DNA from: Halorubrum lipolyticum DSM 21995
GTDB lineage: Archaea > Halobacteriota > Halobacteria > Halobacteriales > Haloferacaceae
DNA: 64,000 bases
Assembly: GCF_000337375.1 (NCBI RefSeq)
Contig: NZ_AOJG01000034.1
Coordinates: 1 to 64,000 of the forward strand
Direction of reading: 5' to 3'
In this document: positions 8,229-17,219 of the stretch, piece by piece
Layout: each line of letters begins with the position of its first letter
Numbering within the stretch: the stretch's first letter is position 1
Program-made: the position numbers and the translations under genes
Notes under the pieces: model-generated
What the model was told of the DNA's origin: nothing
Seen by the model: only the letters and a program-made list of their open reading frames with translations
The model's database searches: none

Positions 8229-9220
8229 GTACGGATCCCGATCCCCTCGGCGAGAGACTCCGTCGACGATTCGTCGGCGGTAGCCGAGAAGATTCCGCCG
8301 TCAAACGACGGCACGGCGAGTTGAAGCGTGCCCGACTGGTGCGTCGACTGTCTCAATCGGCCCTCCTGGCTGGTATTGCGGTACTGTTATTCTGGTCACT
8401 GAACGCAGCCGGGTTCTGGAGCACCGAATGGGTACAGTACTGGCCTCAGTTCATCGACGCGCTCGCGCTGTACTTCCCGCCGAAGCTGTACTTCGACCTC
8501 GTTCCCTTCGTCGATGTCGGTCGCTACTACCAGTTCATGGAGGAGGCCGGACTGGTAGGGGAAGCAGGAATCACGCTGGCGATCGCCCTCGCGGGCACGA
8601 TTATGGGCGCGCCGCTGGCGCTGCTGTTCGGTATCCTCGGCAACGAGCGGGTCACGCCGTTCCCACTCAATTTCCTCTTCCGGGGCGTGATGAGTATCAT
8701 CCGGTCGATCCCGGCGCTCGTCTGGGCGCTGATATACGTCCCCCTGGGCGGTATCACTCCGGTAACCGCAACGCTCGCTCTCGGTACGGACACGATCGGA
8801 GAACTCGGTCGACTGCTCACCGACGAACTTGAAGAGGTCGATGACGGACCCATCGAAGGGATCAGGAGTACCGGCGCAGGCAAGCCACAGATAATCGCGT
8901 TCGGGATGATTCCTCAAATGGTCCGACCGTTCATCGCGTGGGCGATGTTCGTCCTGGAGAACAACGTCCGGTCCGCCGTCAGTCTCGGCATCATCGGTGC
9001 GGGCGGTCTGGGAGTGACGCTAACGATCGAGCAGCAAACCTTCCAGTTCACGAATATGATGGCGACGATTCTGTTTATCGTGGGACTCGTTATCTCCGTC
9101 GAGATGATCAGTCAGCGAACGCGGTCCTACCTCCGTGAAGGCGACGACGTGGAACGACTGAGCGTCTATCAGCTAGTCGTCGGCTTCCCGAGACGGATGT
9201 CCGACTCGCTGTTCAAGTGA
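8225..9220 (+). CDS. phnE: Phosphonate/phosphate ABC transporter permease
   Basis: The 331-residue permease has an N-terminal charged region (about 45 residues), a first membrane helix near residues 45-60, and a block of further helices. The EAA-type cytoplasmic loop appears as EGIRSTGAGKPQIIAFGMIPQ, the site that docks PhnC. IIGAGGLGVTL and the final helix before EMISQRTR are typical of PhnE. Its TGA stop is part of a hairpin shared with the convergent ppc stop. Confidence 0.92.
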   Translation: MSTDPDPLGERLRRRFVGGSREDSAVKRRHGELKRARLVRRLSQSALLAGIAVLLFWSLNAAGFWSTEWVQYWPQFIDALALYFPPKLYFDLVPFVDVGRYYQFMEEAGLVGEAGITLAIALAGTIMGAPLALLFGILGNERVTPFPLNFLFRGVMSIIRSIPALVWALIYVPLGGITPVTATLALGTDTIGELGRLLTDELEEVDDGPIEGIRSTGAGKPQIIAFGMIPQMVRPFIAWAMFVLENNVRSAVSLGIIGAGGLGVTLTIEQQTFQFTNMMATILFIVGLVISVEMISQRTRSYLREGDDVERLSVYQLVVGFPRRMSDSLFK

Positions 9221-9255
9221 CATCCTCCTCGGCGTAAACGGCGAGGGGGATGTCA
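9218..9255. repeat. Inverted repeat resembling an IS1341/TnpB element right end; likely bidirectional terminator
   Basis: An 18-bp inverted repeat with two mismatches (9218-9235 against 9238-9255) starts with the phnE TGA and ends with the complement of the ppc TGA. The inner hairpin CCTCGGCG-TAAA-CGGCGAGG followed by GGGATGTCA has the same layout as the right ends of both TnpB elements in this window (hairpin, then AGGATGTCA). It may be an element scar, a terminator, or both. Confidence 0.6.
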
Positions 9256-11955
9256 CCCCGTGTTCTTCATCCCGGCGGCGATTCCGTTGACGGTGAGCCG
9301 GAGGGTTCGCTCCTCCTCTTCGGTGCGGTGGGTCCGCCCGAGCAGGTTCGCCTGCAGCAGGTTCAGGGGGTCGACGTAGGGGTTCCGTCGGTCGAGGCTC
9401 TCTTCGAGCCACTCGCGACGGATCAGGTCGTCGCGACCGCTGATCGCCAGGACGAGCTCGCGGCCGCGCTCGTACTCGCCGATCAGCTCGGGGAAGAAGC
9501 GCTCGCGGAGCTCCTCGTCGGCGAGGTCGGCGTACTCGGCGGCGATCTCGGGCTCGGTACGGGCGAGCGCGAGCGCCGCGTTGTCGAGGGTGGTCCGGAA
9601 GAACGGCCACTCCGCGTACATCTCGCGGAGGGTCTCGAAGCCCTCCTCCTCGCCGACCTCGTCGAGGTAGACGTCGATGCCGGACGCGAGCGAGTACCAC
9701 CCCGGGAGGATGAGCCGGGTCTGCGTCCACGAGAACACCCACGGGATGGCGCGTAAGTCCTCGACCGTGCGCTCGCCGGAGCGCGAGGCGGGCCGGGAGC
9801 CGAGGTTGAGGTTCTCGACGACGGAGATGGGCGTCGCCTGCCCGAAGTAGGAGACGAAGCCGTCGGTGTTCAACAGGTCCCGGTACGTCTCGCGGGCCGC
9901 GGGCGCCATCGTCTCCATCGCGTCGACCCAGCTCTCGGGCACGTCCTCGGTGGGCTCCTCGTTGGCCTCCTGACGCGCGCGGATCTGCGCGTCGAGCATC
10001 TGCTCGAGTTCACGCTCGGCGATCCGCGGGTTGGCGTACTTCTCGGCGATCGCCTCGCCCTGCTCAGTGAACTTCACCTGTCCCGTGACGGTCTCGTTCG
10101 GCAGCGCGAGCAGCGCCTCGTTCATCGGGCCGCCGCCCCGCGAGATGGAGCCGCCGCGCCCGTGGAACAGCCGGAGGGTGACGTCCTCCTCGCGGCAGAA
10201 CCGCGCGATCTGGCGCTGGTTCTCGTAGAGGTCCCAGTTCGCGGCGAGGAAGCCGTTCTCCTTGTTGGAGTCGGAGTAGCCGAGCATTACTTCCTGGATC
10301 TCGCCGCGGACCTCGAGGGCCGTCGCGTACGCCTCGTTGTCGAACAGCCCCCCGAGAATGCGCTCGGCGCCGTTGAGCGCGGACTCGGTTTCGAGCAGGG
10401 GGACCACGTCGAGCCCGCAGTGGTCCGGCAGCGAGACGACGCCGACCTGATCGGCCAAGAAGAGCACTTCGAGCACGTGGCTCGGCTCCTCCGTCATCGA
10501 GATGCAGTAGGTGTCGATCGCCTGCGCGCCGTACTCGTCCTGCCACTCGGCGAACTCCTGGAACCGGCGGAGCACGCGCTCGGTGGTCTCGGAGACGTCG
10601 CCGGGCTCGTCGGCGTCGACGACCGGGTCCTCCTGTAAGATTGCCTCGGTGAGGAACTCCTGACGGGCGTCCTCGTCCATCTCCCGGTAGTCGACGCCCT
10701 CGACGGCGACCGCCTCGGCGACGGCCTCGGTGTGGTTCTCCCGGTGGTCACGGAGGTCCAGCGACGCGAGCGTGAACCCGAACGTGTCCACCTGTCGGCG
10801 GAGCGGTTCGACGAACGATTCACGCACCGCGTCTTGGCCGTCGGTCGCCAGCGAGTCGGCGATCACGTTCAGGTCCGCGAGGAACGCGTCGCCGTCGGGG
10901 TACTCGCCGGGCCGCACGTCGTCGACGCGGTCGAGCCGCTCGCGCATCAGGCGGAGCTTCTGGCGGTACGGCTCGTCGGGGTAGCGCTCGCGCGCCTCCT
11001 CGACGACCGTCGGGAACCGATCGGCGTCGGCCGCCAGCGACTCGGCGAGCCGGTCGTCGACCGCGTAGCGCTCGCCGTCCTGGCTCAACACGGCCGAGAG
11101 CCGCTTGCAGCGGTCGCGGTACTTCTCGATGGCGACCTCGCGCTGGCGCGCCAGCGTCTCGTCGGTGACCTCCGGCGTGACGAACGGGTTGCCGTCGCGG
11201 TCGGAGCCCGCCCACGACCGGAACTCGAAGAGCTTGGGGCAGTCCACGTCGTCGTACTCCTTCGAGATGGTCTCCTCGAACTCCTCGTAGGCGTCGCCGA
11301 CCACGTCGAAGAGGGTGTTCTCGAGGTACCACTGAACGTTGCGCGCCTCGTCTTCCGGCTCGGGGCTGCGCTGGCGCACTTGTCGGGTGCCCCAGAGGCT
11401 TGTCACCTCGGCGGTGACGTCGCGCCAGATCCCGTTGCGCTCGCGCTCGGTGAGGTTGCGCTCGTCGAGCGCTTCGAGGTGGTTGGCGATCGACCGGAGC
11501 TTCGCCTTCACGGTGGCGCGCCGGGCCTCGGTCGGATGGGCGGTGAACGTCGGCTCGATGAGCACGTCCTGTAACAGCTGCCGGAGCTCGTCGGCCTCGA
11601 CGCCGGCCTCGGAGAACTCGGCGACCGTGGCGTCGAAGGAGTCGTGGAGCGACCCCTCCTCGTCGGCGTCTCGGATGGCGCGGACTCGCTCGCGCTCCTC
11701 GGCGAGGTTGATGAGTTCAAAGTACGTCGTGAACGCGCGAGCGACGATCCCCTCCCGAGTTGTCGACAGCTCGTCGACGGACTCGTGGAGGGCCTCCCGG
11801 CTCGCGGCGTCGCCGCGTCGGTAATCTATCGCCGCGTTTCGGAGGTCCTCGACGGTCTCGTACGCCTCGGTGGAGGCCTGCGCGGCGAGGACGTCTCCCA
11901 CGAGCGCGCCGAGCTCGCGCACGTCCGTCCGCACGTCTCGGTTGTGCAACACCAT
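9253..11955 (-). CDS. ppc: Phosphoenolpyruvate carboxylase
   Basis: The 900-residue cytosolic enzyme adds bicarbonate to PEP to give oxaloacetate and refills the TCA cycle. Catalytic signatures are FTAHPTEARR with His140, GYSDSNKENG, FHGRGGSISRGGGP with the glycine loop, and the Arg/Asn-rich C-terminal region ending in MKNTG, which is the conserved C-terminal tail. This is the full-length bacterial-type PEPC used by haloarchaea, not the short archaeal form. ATG 11955 is preferred over the much longer open frame because it fits the family start and the upstream part overlaps the Rieske gene. Confidence 0.94.
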   Translation of the reverse strand: MVLHNRDVRTDVRELGALVGDVLAAQASTEAYETVEDLRNAAIDYRRGDAASREALHESVDELSTTREGIVARAFTTYFELINLAEERERVRAIRDADEEGSLHDSFDATVAEFSEAGVEADELRQLLQDVLIEPTFTAHPTEARRATVKAKLRSIANHLEALDERNLTERERNGIWRDVTAEVTSLWGTRQVRQRSPEPEDEARNVQWYLENTLFDVVGDAYEEFEETISKEYDDVDCPKLFEFRSWAGSDRDGNPFVTPEVTDETLARQREVAIEKYRDRCKRLSAVLSQDGERYAVDDRLAESLAADADRFPTVVEEARERYPDEPYRQKLRLMRERLDRVDDVRPGEYPDGDAFLADLNVIADSLATDGQDAVRESFVEPLRRQVDTFGFTLASLDLRDHRENHTEAVAEAVAVEGVDYREMDEDARQEFLTEAILQEDPVVDADEPGDVSETTERVLRRFQEFAEWQDEYGAQAIDTYCISMTEEPSHVLEVLFLADQVGVVSLPDHCGLDVVPLLETESALNGAERILGGLFDNEAYATALEVRGEIQEVMLGYSDSNKENGFLAANWDLYENQRQIARFCREEDVTLRLFHGRGGSISRGGGPMNEALLALPNETVTGQVKFTEQGEAIAEKYANPRIAERELEQMLDAQIRARQEANEEPTEDVPESWVDAMETMAPAARETYRDLLNTDGFVSYFGQATPISVVENLNLGSRPASRSGERTVEDLRAIPWVFSWTQTRLILPGWYSLASGIDVYLDEVGEEEGFETLREMYAEWPFFRTTLDNAALALARTEPEIAAEYADLADEELRERFFPELIGEYERGRELVLAISGRDDLIRREWLEESLDRRNPYVDPLNLLQANLLGRTHRTEEEERTLRLTVNGIAAGMKNTG

Positions 11956-12158
11956 ACCACAGACACACCCGTCGGGACGGGTTAAAAGCGATGCCCGAAC
12001 GAAGGTTTGCCTCGGTTTCGAGTAAACGTCTCGATCGATCGTTCGACACCGCTCGACCGGGTCGGGCCGTCGCCTCGGCCGCTGTCGTATCCGGCCGCTA
12101 CCGCGTCGTCTCCCCGGTGACCCGCTCCGTTCTCGCTCGGGTGGAGGGTTCGTCACCC

Positions 12159-12164
12159 TTTTTA
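12159..12164 (+). promoter_or_regulatory. TATA box for the Rieske gene
   Basis: TTTTTA, 26 bases before the ATG at 12188, indicating a leaderless transcript. Confidence 0.6.
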
Positions 12165-12187
12165 CCGGTCCAACCCGAACGGCGAGT

Positions 12188-13030
12188 ATGAGTGAGTCCG
12201 ACAAGTATCCGGCCGAGTCCGGCCGGCGCCGCTTCGTGAAAGGCGTCGTCGGCGGCGCGGCCCTCGCGGGGGTCGGCGCGATGGGGTCGGCGACGGTGAA
12301 CACCCTGACGACCTCGGGCGGCATCGGCGGGGGTCAGACCCAGGCGATGTCGATCGCGAAGACCGGCGGTCCGGCGCCGCGCGGCCTCCCGCAGATCCCG
12401 GTGGAGGTCACCGAAGACGGGTATATCCGCGGGATCTGGCCCGAGACGCAGACCGAAACTCAGGAGGGCCAGGAGATCGAGGTCGCAAAAGAGCAGCTCG
12501 GCGGCAAGATCTACACCGGCGCGTGGTTCCAGTACTGCGGCGTCGAGTCGCAGGAGAACCTCTCCCCGGGCTACGAGTCCGACAACCTGTTCCGCGCCGC
12601 GCCCGGGAAGTACGACTGGCAGGACGAGACGTACGACGCGGGCGACCAGATCCACGTCGACGATTTCGACGACTACACCGAGTGGGGTAACGGAATCGGC
12701 GACGACGGCGTGGGGAAGCCGGCGTCCGTCACGTGGCGGTCGCAGGACGCCGAAACCAACCTGAACGCGATCGTCATCCGCTCGCCGCGGATCGAGGAGG
12801 CCGTCGCGAACTCGAACAACGAGTGGCTGGAAGCGTCCACCGACCAGGGGTTCATCGCGTACCTCAACGTCTGTACGCACTTCTGTTGTATCCCCGATTA
12901 CAAGGTCCTCGAGGAGTCGGCCCGGTACGACGCCGCCAACGGGACCTACTGCGTCTGCCACCAGTCCGTGTACGACCCGTTCACCCTCGAGGAGTCGCTG
13001 TTCATCGCTCGGCCCCGCCCGGACGAATAA
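12188..13030 (+). CDS. Rieske [2Fe-2S] protein (PetA-like)
   Basis: The 280-residue precursor carries a twin-arginine signal (GRRRFVKG, residues 12-19) with a hydrophobic anchor to about residue 40. The Rieske cluster ligands are Cys229 and His231 in CTHFCC and Cys255 and His258 in CVCHQS; Cys234 and Cys257 would form the usual disulfide. It should pass electrons from quinol to halocyanin or a cytochrome outside the membrane. No cytochrome b gene is adjacent, and the protein ends only 22 residues after the second motif, with no further domain. The second box has Gln where most family members have Gly. Confidence 0.88.
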   Translation: MSESDKYPAESGRRRFVKGVVGGAALAGVGAMGSATVNTLTTSGGIGGGQTQAMSIAKTGGPAPRGLPQIPVEVTEDGYIRGIWPETQTETQEGQEIEVAKEQLGGKIYTGAWFQYCGVESQENLSPGYESDNLFRAAPGKYDWQDETYDAGDQIHVDDFDDYTEWGNGIGDDGVGKPASVTWRSQDAETNLNAIVIRSPRIEEAVANSNNEWLEASTDQGFIAYLNVCTHFCCIPDYKVLEESARYDAANGTYCVCHQSVYDPFTLEESLFIARPRPDE

Positions 13031-13090
13031 TTCGACCCGCGCGCGCAGACGGGCGCCGCGCTTTTCTCTCCGCTTCGCGTACGCGTTCCC

Positions 13091-13426
13091 ATGAGCGACG
13101 ACGAGGGTCCCGCAGACGGATCGGCAGCCGACGACGCGTTCGCCGCGGAGGTCGCCCGCGCCCGCGACCTCCTCGACGGGGAGGAGATCGAGGCGGTCCA
13201 CGTCGGCGTCGTCCGCGACGGCGAGGTGGACACCACCTTCGCCCAGCGGAGCGACGGCGACGCGGAGAACGAGGGGCTCCGGGCGCTCGCGCTGCTGGCC
13301 GCGCACGTCCGGTTGGTGGCGAACGAGGCGGGCGCCGAGGCCTCCACCGTCGCGGGCGACGCGGCGACGCTCGCGGGACGGGTCGAGCGGATCCCGGCTC
13401 GCACCGACGACCTCCCCGAGGAGTAG
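13091..13426 (+). CDS. Conserved-looking acidic haloarchaeal protein, unknown
   Basis: A 111-residue soluble acidic protein. The core reads as a strand-turn-strand (EIEAVHVGVVRDGEVDTTF) followed by a helix (EGLRALALLAAHVRLVANEAG). I do not recognise a family. It starts 60 bases after the Rieske stop on the same strand and could be cotranscribed. Confidence 0.55.
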   Translation: MSDDEGPADGSAADDAFAAEVARARDLLDGEEIEAVHVGVVRDGEVDTTFAQRSDGDAENEGLRALALLAAHVRLVANEAGAEASTVAGDAATLAGRVERIPARTDDLPEE

Positions 13427-13461
13427 ACGCCGTCGGCGGTGCCCCGACCTCCGTCGCGTCG

Positions 13462-13938
13462 CTACTCGGACGCGTCGCCGCCCCGCTCGCTCCGGCGGAT
13501 CCGGTAGAGCTGGTGAGCGACGCCGGCGAGCGCGACGAGCAGCACCGCGAGGTTGAACGCCGCGAGCGCGACGGGCTGGTAGGCCGGGTCGAGCCACGTC
13601 CGGATCGCCCGGCCGGCCTGACTGTAGAACCCCCAGCCGGCGATCAGCGCGAGCAGGAGCAGCGCCGCCAGCCCGATCCGGTCGATGAGCCCGCGGAGGT
13701 CGTCGGTGGAGAGGCGGCCGAACCGGCCGTCGCTCTCGGTCGCGTCGCCCTCGGAGTCGCCTCCGTGGACCTCGCGGTCGGTCGTGCGCGATGCGCGGTC
13801 GTCGGCGGTGTCGTCGGTGGCGGTGTCGGTCATGGGTTCGGTGGGTGTGTCGGTGGTGTTGTCGGGGCCGTCACGTGCATCCGAGGGAGCGCCGTCCGGG
13901 GGGTCGTTCCATCCCTCGCGGTCGCGCTCGTCGCTCAT
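13462..13938 (-). CDS. Membrane protein with long acidic N-terminus, unknown
   Basis: The 158-residue product has an Asp/Thr-rich N-terminal half (about 80 residues), then two membrane helices (LAALLLLALIAGWGFY and a second around VALAAFNLAVLLVALAGV) and a short basic tail. Its start overlaps the stop of the upstream PGF-CTERM gene by four bases, so translation is probably coupled and the two products may act together at the membrane. No family is recognised. Confidence 0.7.
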   Translation of the reverse strand: MSDERDREGWNDPPDGAPSDARDGPDNTTDTPTEPMTDTATDDTADDRASRTTDREVHGGDSEGDATESDGRFGRLSTDDLRGLIDRIGLAALLLLALIAGWGFYSQAGRAIRTWLDPAYQPVALAAFNLAVLLVALAGVAHQLYRIRRSERGGDASE

Positions 13939-14951
13939 GGTCGCCTCCGCGCGACGAGGGCCGCGGCGGCGAGCGCGACGAGCGCGGCGAGGGGACCGAA
14001 GCCGGGCGTCGAGTCCCCGGCGCTGTCGCCGTCGGCGCCCCGGTCGGATCCGTCGGCGCCGTCCGCCGCGTCGTCGCCGCCCCGCGTGAAGTCCTCGACG
14101 GAGAAATCCACCTCTTCGACCGTCTCGTCCGCGCTGATCGTCTCGCGGGGGTTCAGGTTGGCGACGCCCTGCGTCTCGTCGATCAGCACGTCGTCGCTCC
14201 ACAGCGCGGCGTCGACGTAGTAGTTGTAGTTCGCGGGCACCTCGACGGTCGTCGTCACGGTGTCGGTCCGGCCGGGCCGGACCTCGCCGACGGTCTCGCT
14301 CGCCTCGTCGGCGATCACGTTCGACTCCGACTGCCGGAGCAGCACGCGGAGGTCGAGCGGCTCCGAGACGGCGTCGCCGCGGTTCGTCACCGAGAGCGAC
14401 ACCGACAGCGTCGCGGTCTCGTTGTCCGCCTCGCGCACGCTGACGGCGACGGTCGGCCAGACGTCCCCCTCGGTGAAGCCGACGCGCGAGTCGGCGTAGT
14501 CGGGGGTGAGCGCCGCGACGCCGCCGACGCGGGTCGTCTGGCTCGTGCGCCGCTCGCCGTCGGCGAAGACGACGGTCTCGATCCGGTAGCCGCCCTCGCG
14601 CTCCACGTCGACGGAGCCGTTCACCGTCCGCTCGCCGCCGCCGTCCACGTCGCCGACGTCGACCGTCGTCTCGTCGACGAGCAGTCCCGATTCGGCGCCG
14701 ATCGCGCGGTGGCGGACCGTGACGTTCTCGACGGTCGAGCCCCGGTGTCGGAGGTCGACTCCGAGCCGGAGCTCCGCCGTCTCGCCGCGCACCTCGCCCG
14801 GCGAGACGACCGTGTCGACGATGCGTACGTCGCCGGGGCGCTCGTCGGCCTGTCGGGGGTCGACGATCGCGTCCGGCGCGGCGACGGCGCCGATCGCGCC
14901 CGCGAGCAGGAGCGCGGCGGCGGCCGCCAGGAGGGCAGTTCGCGTGTCCAT
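13935..14951 (-). CDS. PGF-CTERM anchored surface protein
   Basis: The 338-residue protein has an N-terminal signal helix (about residues 5-25), two or more beta-rich CARDB-like repeats with alternating charged strands (VRIVDTVVSPGEVRGETAEL, TVAVSVREADNETATLSV, VTTTVEVPANYNYYVDAALW), an Asp/Gly spacer, and a terminal TPGFGPLAALVALAAAALVARRRP-type PGF-CTERM signal. Family knowledge: such tails are processed by archaeosortase A and the protein is lipid-anchored in the S-layer. ATG 14951 is used; an in-frame start three codons earlier is possible. Confidence 0.8.
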   Translation of the reverse strand: MDTRTALLAAAAALLLAGAIGAVAAPDAIVDPRQADERPGDVRIVDTVVSPGEVRGETAELRLGVDLRHRGSTVENVTVRHRAIGAESGLLVDETTVDVGDVDGGGERTVNGSVDVEREGGYRIETVVFADGERRTSQTTRVGGVAALTPDYADSRVGFTEGDVWPTVAVSVREADNETATLSVSLSVTNRGDAVSEPLDLRVLLRQSESNVIADEASETVGEVRPGRTDTVTTTVEVPANYNYYVDAALWSDDVLIDETQGVANLNPRETISADETVEEVDFSVEDFTRGGDDAADGADGSDRGADGDSAGDSTPGFGPLAALVALAAAALVARRRP

Positions 14952-15026
14952 ACCCGACACGTCTGAACGACGGCATAAGTGCTTTGTCGACGGATCGGCG
15001 GGGGAACCACCCCTCGGGTCGACTCC

Positions 15027-15557
15027 TCAGAGCGCCCGGTAGCGCCCGCCCGACTCGGAGAGCTCCCCGCGGCGCGCGAGCCGCGTCAGGATCTCTCGGG
15101 CCGTCTCGGCCGGGACGCCGCGCTCGCTCGCGTGCGCCACGACGTTCGCTTCGGTGGGGTCGTCGACCGCCGCGACCGCGTCGCGGACGATCTCGGTCCG
15201 GCTCCGCGAGCCCGACCCGCCGCCCTCGGCGCGGGCGCCGGCCTCGTCGACGGCGTCGGCGTCGATCCCGGACGACTCGAGGTACTCGCGGTCGTCGATC
15301 CCCGCCTCGTCGACGGCGCGTTCGAGCTCCGAGACGTGGTCGATCTCGGCGAACGCCGCGCTCTCGTCGCGCTTCTTCGCGAGCAGCGCGGCCCGGGCCT
15401 CGCGGGCCGCGTCGCGGTCCTCCGACTCGAAGAACCGCTTGAGCTTCGCCGTCCGGTGCGTCTTCCCGCAGCGGGGACACCGCGCGCTGTCGCTCGTCCG
15501 CGGGTCCGTGAGGAGCCACATCGCCGCGCACTCGTTGCAGCCGACGACCGCGTACAT
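15027..15557 (-). CDS. DUF5817-like zinc-ribbon protein
   Basis: The 176-residue protein starts MYAVVGCNEC and has a second pair CPRC about 25 residues later, forming a zinc ribbon. A helical RFFESEDRDAAREARAALLAKK segment follows and the C-terminal 55 residues read as a winged-helix (EIVRDAVAAV, AETAREILTRLARRGELSES). This combination is, as far as I recall, the haloarchaeal DUF5817 group, sometimes labelled replication protein H. DNA or RNA binding is likely but the role is unknown. The start at 15557 begins exactly at the zinc ribbon; the frame is open further upstream. Confidence 0.7.
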   Translation of the reverse strand: MYAVVGCNECAAMWLLTDPRTSDSARCPRCGKTHRTAKLKRFFESEDRDAAREARAALLAKKRDESAAFAEIDHVSELERAVDEAGIDDREYLESSGIDADAVDEAGARAEGGGSGSRSRTEIVRDAVAAVDDPTEANVVAHASERGVPAETAREILTRLARRGELSESGGRYRAL

Positions 15558-15692
15558 GCCGCGCGGTTCGTCGGCCCCGGATTTGAACCCTCGGACCCGC
15601 CTCGGATCGATCGGGGCTCGCTTTGATGCGCCACGCGGTATTGTGTCTTTCATCCAAAACCATTATCCGCGTGGAGCGCGTCGGACGAAGTG

Positions 15693-16034
15693 ATGAGCTC
15701 AACCGACGCCGTCCCCACGGAACCGATTCAGCTGGCCGACCCCGACGAGTTCGACGACTACGTCGCCGACCACGACGTGGTCCTCGTCGACTTCTACGCG
15801 GACTGGTGCGGTCCGTGTCAGATGATGGAGCCGGCCGTCGAGGCGGTCGCGAGCGACACCGACGCGGCCGTCCTGAAGGTCGACGTCGACCGGCATCAGG
15901 GGCTGGCCGGCGAGTACGGCGTGCAGGGCATCCCGACGCTGCTCGTGTTCGCCGGCGGCGAACTCGCGGAGCGGATGGTCGGCGCGCAGACGGAGGCGGC
16001 GCTCGCCGGCGCGGTCGAGGAGCACACCGCCTGA
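15693..16034 (+). CDS. trxA: Thioredoxin
   Basis: A 113-residue thioredoxin with the classical active site WCGPC (Cys39 and Cys42) and the cis-Pro loop GIPTLLVF. It reduces protein disulfides in the cytosol. ATG 15693 is taken rather than the GTG one codon earlier. The TGA stop is directly followed by the ATG of the aminotransferase gene, with no gap, so the two are surely cotranscribed. Confidence 0.93.
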   Translation: MSSTDAVPTEPIQLADPDEFDDYVADHDVVLVDFYADWCGPCQMMEPAVEAVASDTDAAVLKVDVDRHQGLAGEYGVQGIPTLLVFAGGELAERMVGAQTEAALAGAVEEHTA

Positions 16035-17174
16035 ATGACGGTGTCCGAGGCCGCTCACGAGATGACCCCGCGCGAGCTGCGCGCAGACGTGCCGGCGCTC
16101 GGCGAGGCCGCGTACTTCAACTTCGGAGCGCACGGCCCGAGCCCCGAGTACGTCGTCGAGGCCGCGTCCGACTACCTCGCCGACCACGAGTACGGCTCGG
16201 CGACGACGGACCCGTACGGCCGCGCCTTCGGGACGTACGAGACGGTCCGCGAGCGCGTCGCCGAGTTCGTCGGCGCCGAGCCCGAGGAGATCGCCCTGAC
16301 CGAGAGCACGACCGACGGGATCACCCGGGTCGCGGGCGCGATCGACTGGGAGCCCGGCGACGTGGTCGTTCGGACCGACTTGGAGCATCCGGCGGGCGTC
16401 CTCCCGTGGAAGCGGCTCGAACGCGAGGGCGTCGAGGTGCGCGTCCTCGAGACCGAGGACGGCAGGGTGGACCGCGAGGCGTACGCCGAGGCCGTGGCGG
16501 ACGCGCGGCTCGTCTGCTTCAGCGCGATCACGTGGACTCACGGGACGCGGCTCCCGGTCGCCGACCTCGTCGAGATCGCGGACGAGGCGGGCGCGTTCAC
16601 GCTCGTCGACGCCGTCCAGTCGCCCGGACAGGTCGCGATGGACGTGTCGGCGTGGGGCGCCGACGCGGTGGCGGCGGCGGGCCACAAGTGGGTTCTCGGT
16701 CCGTGGGGGGCCGGGTTCCTCTACGTCGACCGCGAGGCCGCGGCCGAGCTGGCGCCGCGCGCGGTCGGCTACCGGAGCGTCGAGGACCCCAACGCCGACG
16801 AGATCGCGTTCAAGGAGGGCGCGAAGCGCTTCGAGGTCGGGACGACGACCCCGGCCGCACACGTCGGGCTCGTCGAGGCGCTCGACGCGATCGACGCGGT
16901 CGGGCTCCCGGCGATCGAAGACCGGATCGCGTCGCTCACGGACCGGTTCAAAGAGGGCGTCCCCGACGACCGCCTGCTGAGCCCGCGCGAGTACGAGTCC
17001 GGGCTCGTCACGGTCGACATCGACGACCCGGAAGCGACGGTCGAACGCCTCGCCGACGAGGGGATCGTGGTCCGCTCGCTCCCGCATCCGAACGGGGTCC
17101 GAGCGTCGATCCACGCCGTCTCCACCGAGTCGGAGGTCGACCGGTTGGTCGACGCCCTCGCCGCCGACTGGTGA
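16035..17174 (+). CDS. Class V aminotransferase / cysteine desulfurase-like enzyme
   Basis: The 379-residue PLP enzyme has fold type I features of class V: ALTESTTDGI for phosphate binding, VDAVQSPGQVAMDV with the cofactor-binding Asp, and GHKWVLGPWGAGFLY with Lys218 as the Schiff-base lysine. It resembles cysteine desulfurase/isopenicillin-N-epimerase-like members. The usual SufS/NifS Cys loop near residue 330 is not evident, so it may not be a sulfur donor. It lies immediately behind thioredoxin; a thiol-linked reaction is possible but not shown. Confidence 0.85.
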   Translation: MTVSEAAHEMTPRELRADVPALGEAAYFNFGAHGPSPEYVVEAASDYLADHEYGSATTDPYGRAFGTYETVRERVAEFVGAEPEEIALTESTTDGITRVAGAIDWEPGDVVVRTDLEHPAGVLPWKRLEREGVEVRVLETEDGRVDREAYAEAVADARLVCFSAITWTHGTRLPVADLVEIADEAGAFTLVDAVQSPGQVAMDVSAWGADAVAAAGHKWVLGPWGAGFLYVDREAAAELAPRAVGYRSVEDPNADEIAFKEGAKRFEVGTTTPAAHVGLVEALDAIDAVGLPAIEDRIASLTDRFKEGVPDDRLLSPREYESGLVTVDIDDPEATVERLADEGIVVRSLPHPNGVRASIHAVSTESEVDRLVDALAADW

Positions 17175-17219
17175 GCCCTCGATCGGACGCGTTTTAGTGG
17201 TTCGCGCACAAGACCGCAC

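Noticed and set aside
15577-15590. GGTTCAAATCC-like tRNA T-arm on the minus strand before the DUF5817 gene
   Set aside because: The stem around the loop does not pair beyond two or three bases and no acceptor or anticodon arm could be drawn. Probably chance upstream sequence.
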